The notes beneath the pieces are model-generated. The model saw only the letters and a list, made by a program, of their open reading frames with translations. It did not search any database and was not told the DNA's origin. A DNA stretch of 5,871 nt, from NCBI GenBank assembly GCA_937899305.1, contig CALDJV010000724.1, positions 1 to 5,871 on the forward strand. Direction: 5' to 3'. This DNA is from an uncultured Cytophagaceae bacterium (GTDB taxonomy: Bacteria; Bacteroidota; Bacteroidia; Cytophagales; Microscillaceae). The position numbers were made by a program, and so were the translations under genes. Of this stretch, positions 5,429 through 5,871 are shown piece after piece; the stretch's first letter is position 1, and each line of letters opens with the position of its first letter.

Positions 5429-5800
5429 TTATACCTCCCATTCCTTTTTCAAAAAATCTATGTAATTTTTATTGGCCGAAGAAAACAAGTTGAAATCAGT
5501 TGCACTTTTGATAATGCTAATGAATTCTTTCAATTCTTCTACTTCAAATTCTTTATCCATTGCATCTACCGCGTCTTGTACCAGATCGTCTAGCTCACCA
5601 TCGGGAATGTTGTGGTAGTCTTCGTGAAAATAAACCTCAAATGCATCGCGTACTGCAATGGTGTCAAAATCCAGTGAACGAGCGATTCGTGGGATCACCC
5701 GGTCGTAAATTCGATCCAATTCATCTTCAGAAATGGTTCCATCGGCACCCAAACCTTCTACGATCAGTACGGCCATTAAATATTCTAGTGTATCTCTCAT
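5429..5800 (-). CDS. Small acidic protein, possibly TerB-like
   Basis: A 123-residue, strongly acidic, soluble, probably all-helical protein with no signal peptide. Near the N-terminus a hydrophobic helix leads into Gly-Ala-Asp20-Gly21-Thr-Ile-Ser with Glu/Asp-Glu-Leu following. This pattern, a helix, then D-G-x-I-s-x-x-E, is typical of TerB/tellurite-resistance-like helical domains. It also recalls an EF-hand, but the first calcium-ligand Asp residues are missing. A second Pro-Asp-Gly-Glu-Leu (66-70) occurs mid-protein. The real function is unknown. The start at 5800 keeps the first helix whole; Met9 is a possible but poorer alternative. The gene stands alone, convergent with the TPR gene, and its promoter would lie in 5801-5871. 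Confidence 0.75.
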   Translation of the reverse strand: MRDTLEYLMAVLIVEGLGADGTISEDELDRIYDRVIPRIARSLDFDTIAVRDAFEVYFHEDYHNIPDGELDDLVQDAVDAMDKEFEVEELKEFISIIKSATDFNLFSSANKNYIDFLKKEWEV

Positions 5801-5871
5801 CTTAATTAGTTAGTTAATAATAACATGTTCGCCAAATACTGTGAATTATTATTGGTAAAAAAAAGGGGATT
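5801..5871. other. Upstream region of the small acidic protein gene at the window edge
   Basis: AT-only inverted repeat AATAATAA/TTATTATT (5816-5823 with 5846-5853) with the palindrome ACATGT (5823-5828) within its span; it could be an operator or chance in AT-rich DNA. At the edge the minus strand reads CCCC followed by eight T (5868-5857), which may be the 3' half of a terminator for a minus-strand gene lying beyond the window. Confidence 0.3.

Noticed and set aside
5438..5800. EF-hand calcium site in the small acidic protein
   Set aside because: The Asp-Gly-x-Ile-x-x-x-Glu end is present but the Asp ligands at positions 1 and 3 of the loop are Gly, so calcium binding is unlikely.

Overview
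The window looks like a chromosomal piece of a Bacteroidota bacterium, probably a Cytophagales/Microscilla-like lineage. This is inferred from the double-glycine leader peptides of the type common in that phylum, the AT-rich start contexts mostly without Shine-Dalgarno sequences, and the general character of the ClpB protein. No rRNA, tRNA, CRISPR array or insertion sequence is visible, and the species cannot be fixed from the window.

Left part (1-1620): after about 230 bases of non-coding DNA rich in small inverted repeats, there is a tandem array of five small plus-strand genes (233-421, 451-633, 962-1099, 1164-1289, 1358-1531). Each encodes a 41-62 residue precursor with a conserved leader ending in Gly-Gly, followed by a variable core. 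Four of the five cores carry a Trp-Trp pair, three of them as Asp-Trp-Trp. They fall into two leader subfamilies (MKKTLKHFQQ and MKSIQKF/MKSLDQF) with the same Phe/Ile/Ile/Gly-Gly spacing. They are best read as precursors of exported or modified peptides (RiPP, bacteriocin or signal). No modification enzyme, C39 peptidase transporter or immunity gene lies inside the window, so the product chemistry is unknown. This array is the most novel part of the window. A strong hairpin terminator at 1586-1614 closes it.

Middle (1715-4375, minus): a complete clpB gene encoding an 886-residue two-ring AAA+ disaggregase with all expected ATPase and pore motifs. It converges on the peptide array and probably shares the 1586-1614 terminator. 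Inside it, codon 147 is an ATG preceded by a near-perfect Shine-Dalgarno sequence, a candidate start for a ClpB form without its N-domain.

Right part (4376-5871): divergent from clpB is a plus-strand gene for a cytoplasmic protein made almost entirely of TPR repeats. It ends in an 18-bp hairpin terminator shared with a convergent minus-strand gene for a small acidic, possibly TerB-like protein. These look like ordinary housekeeping or orphan genes with no visible functional link to the peptide array.
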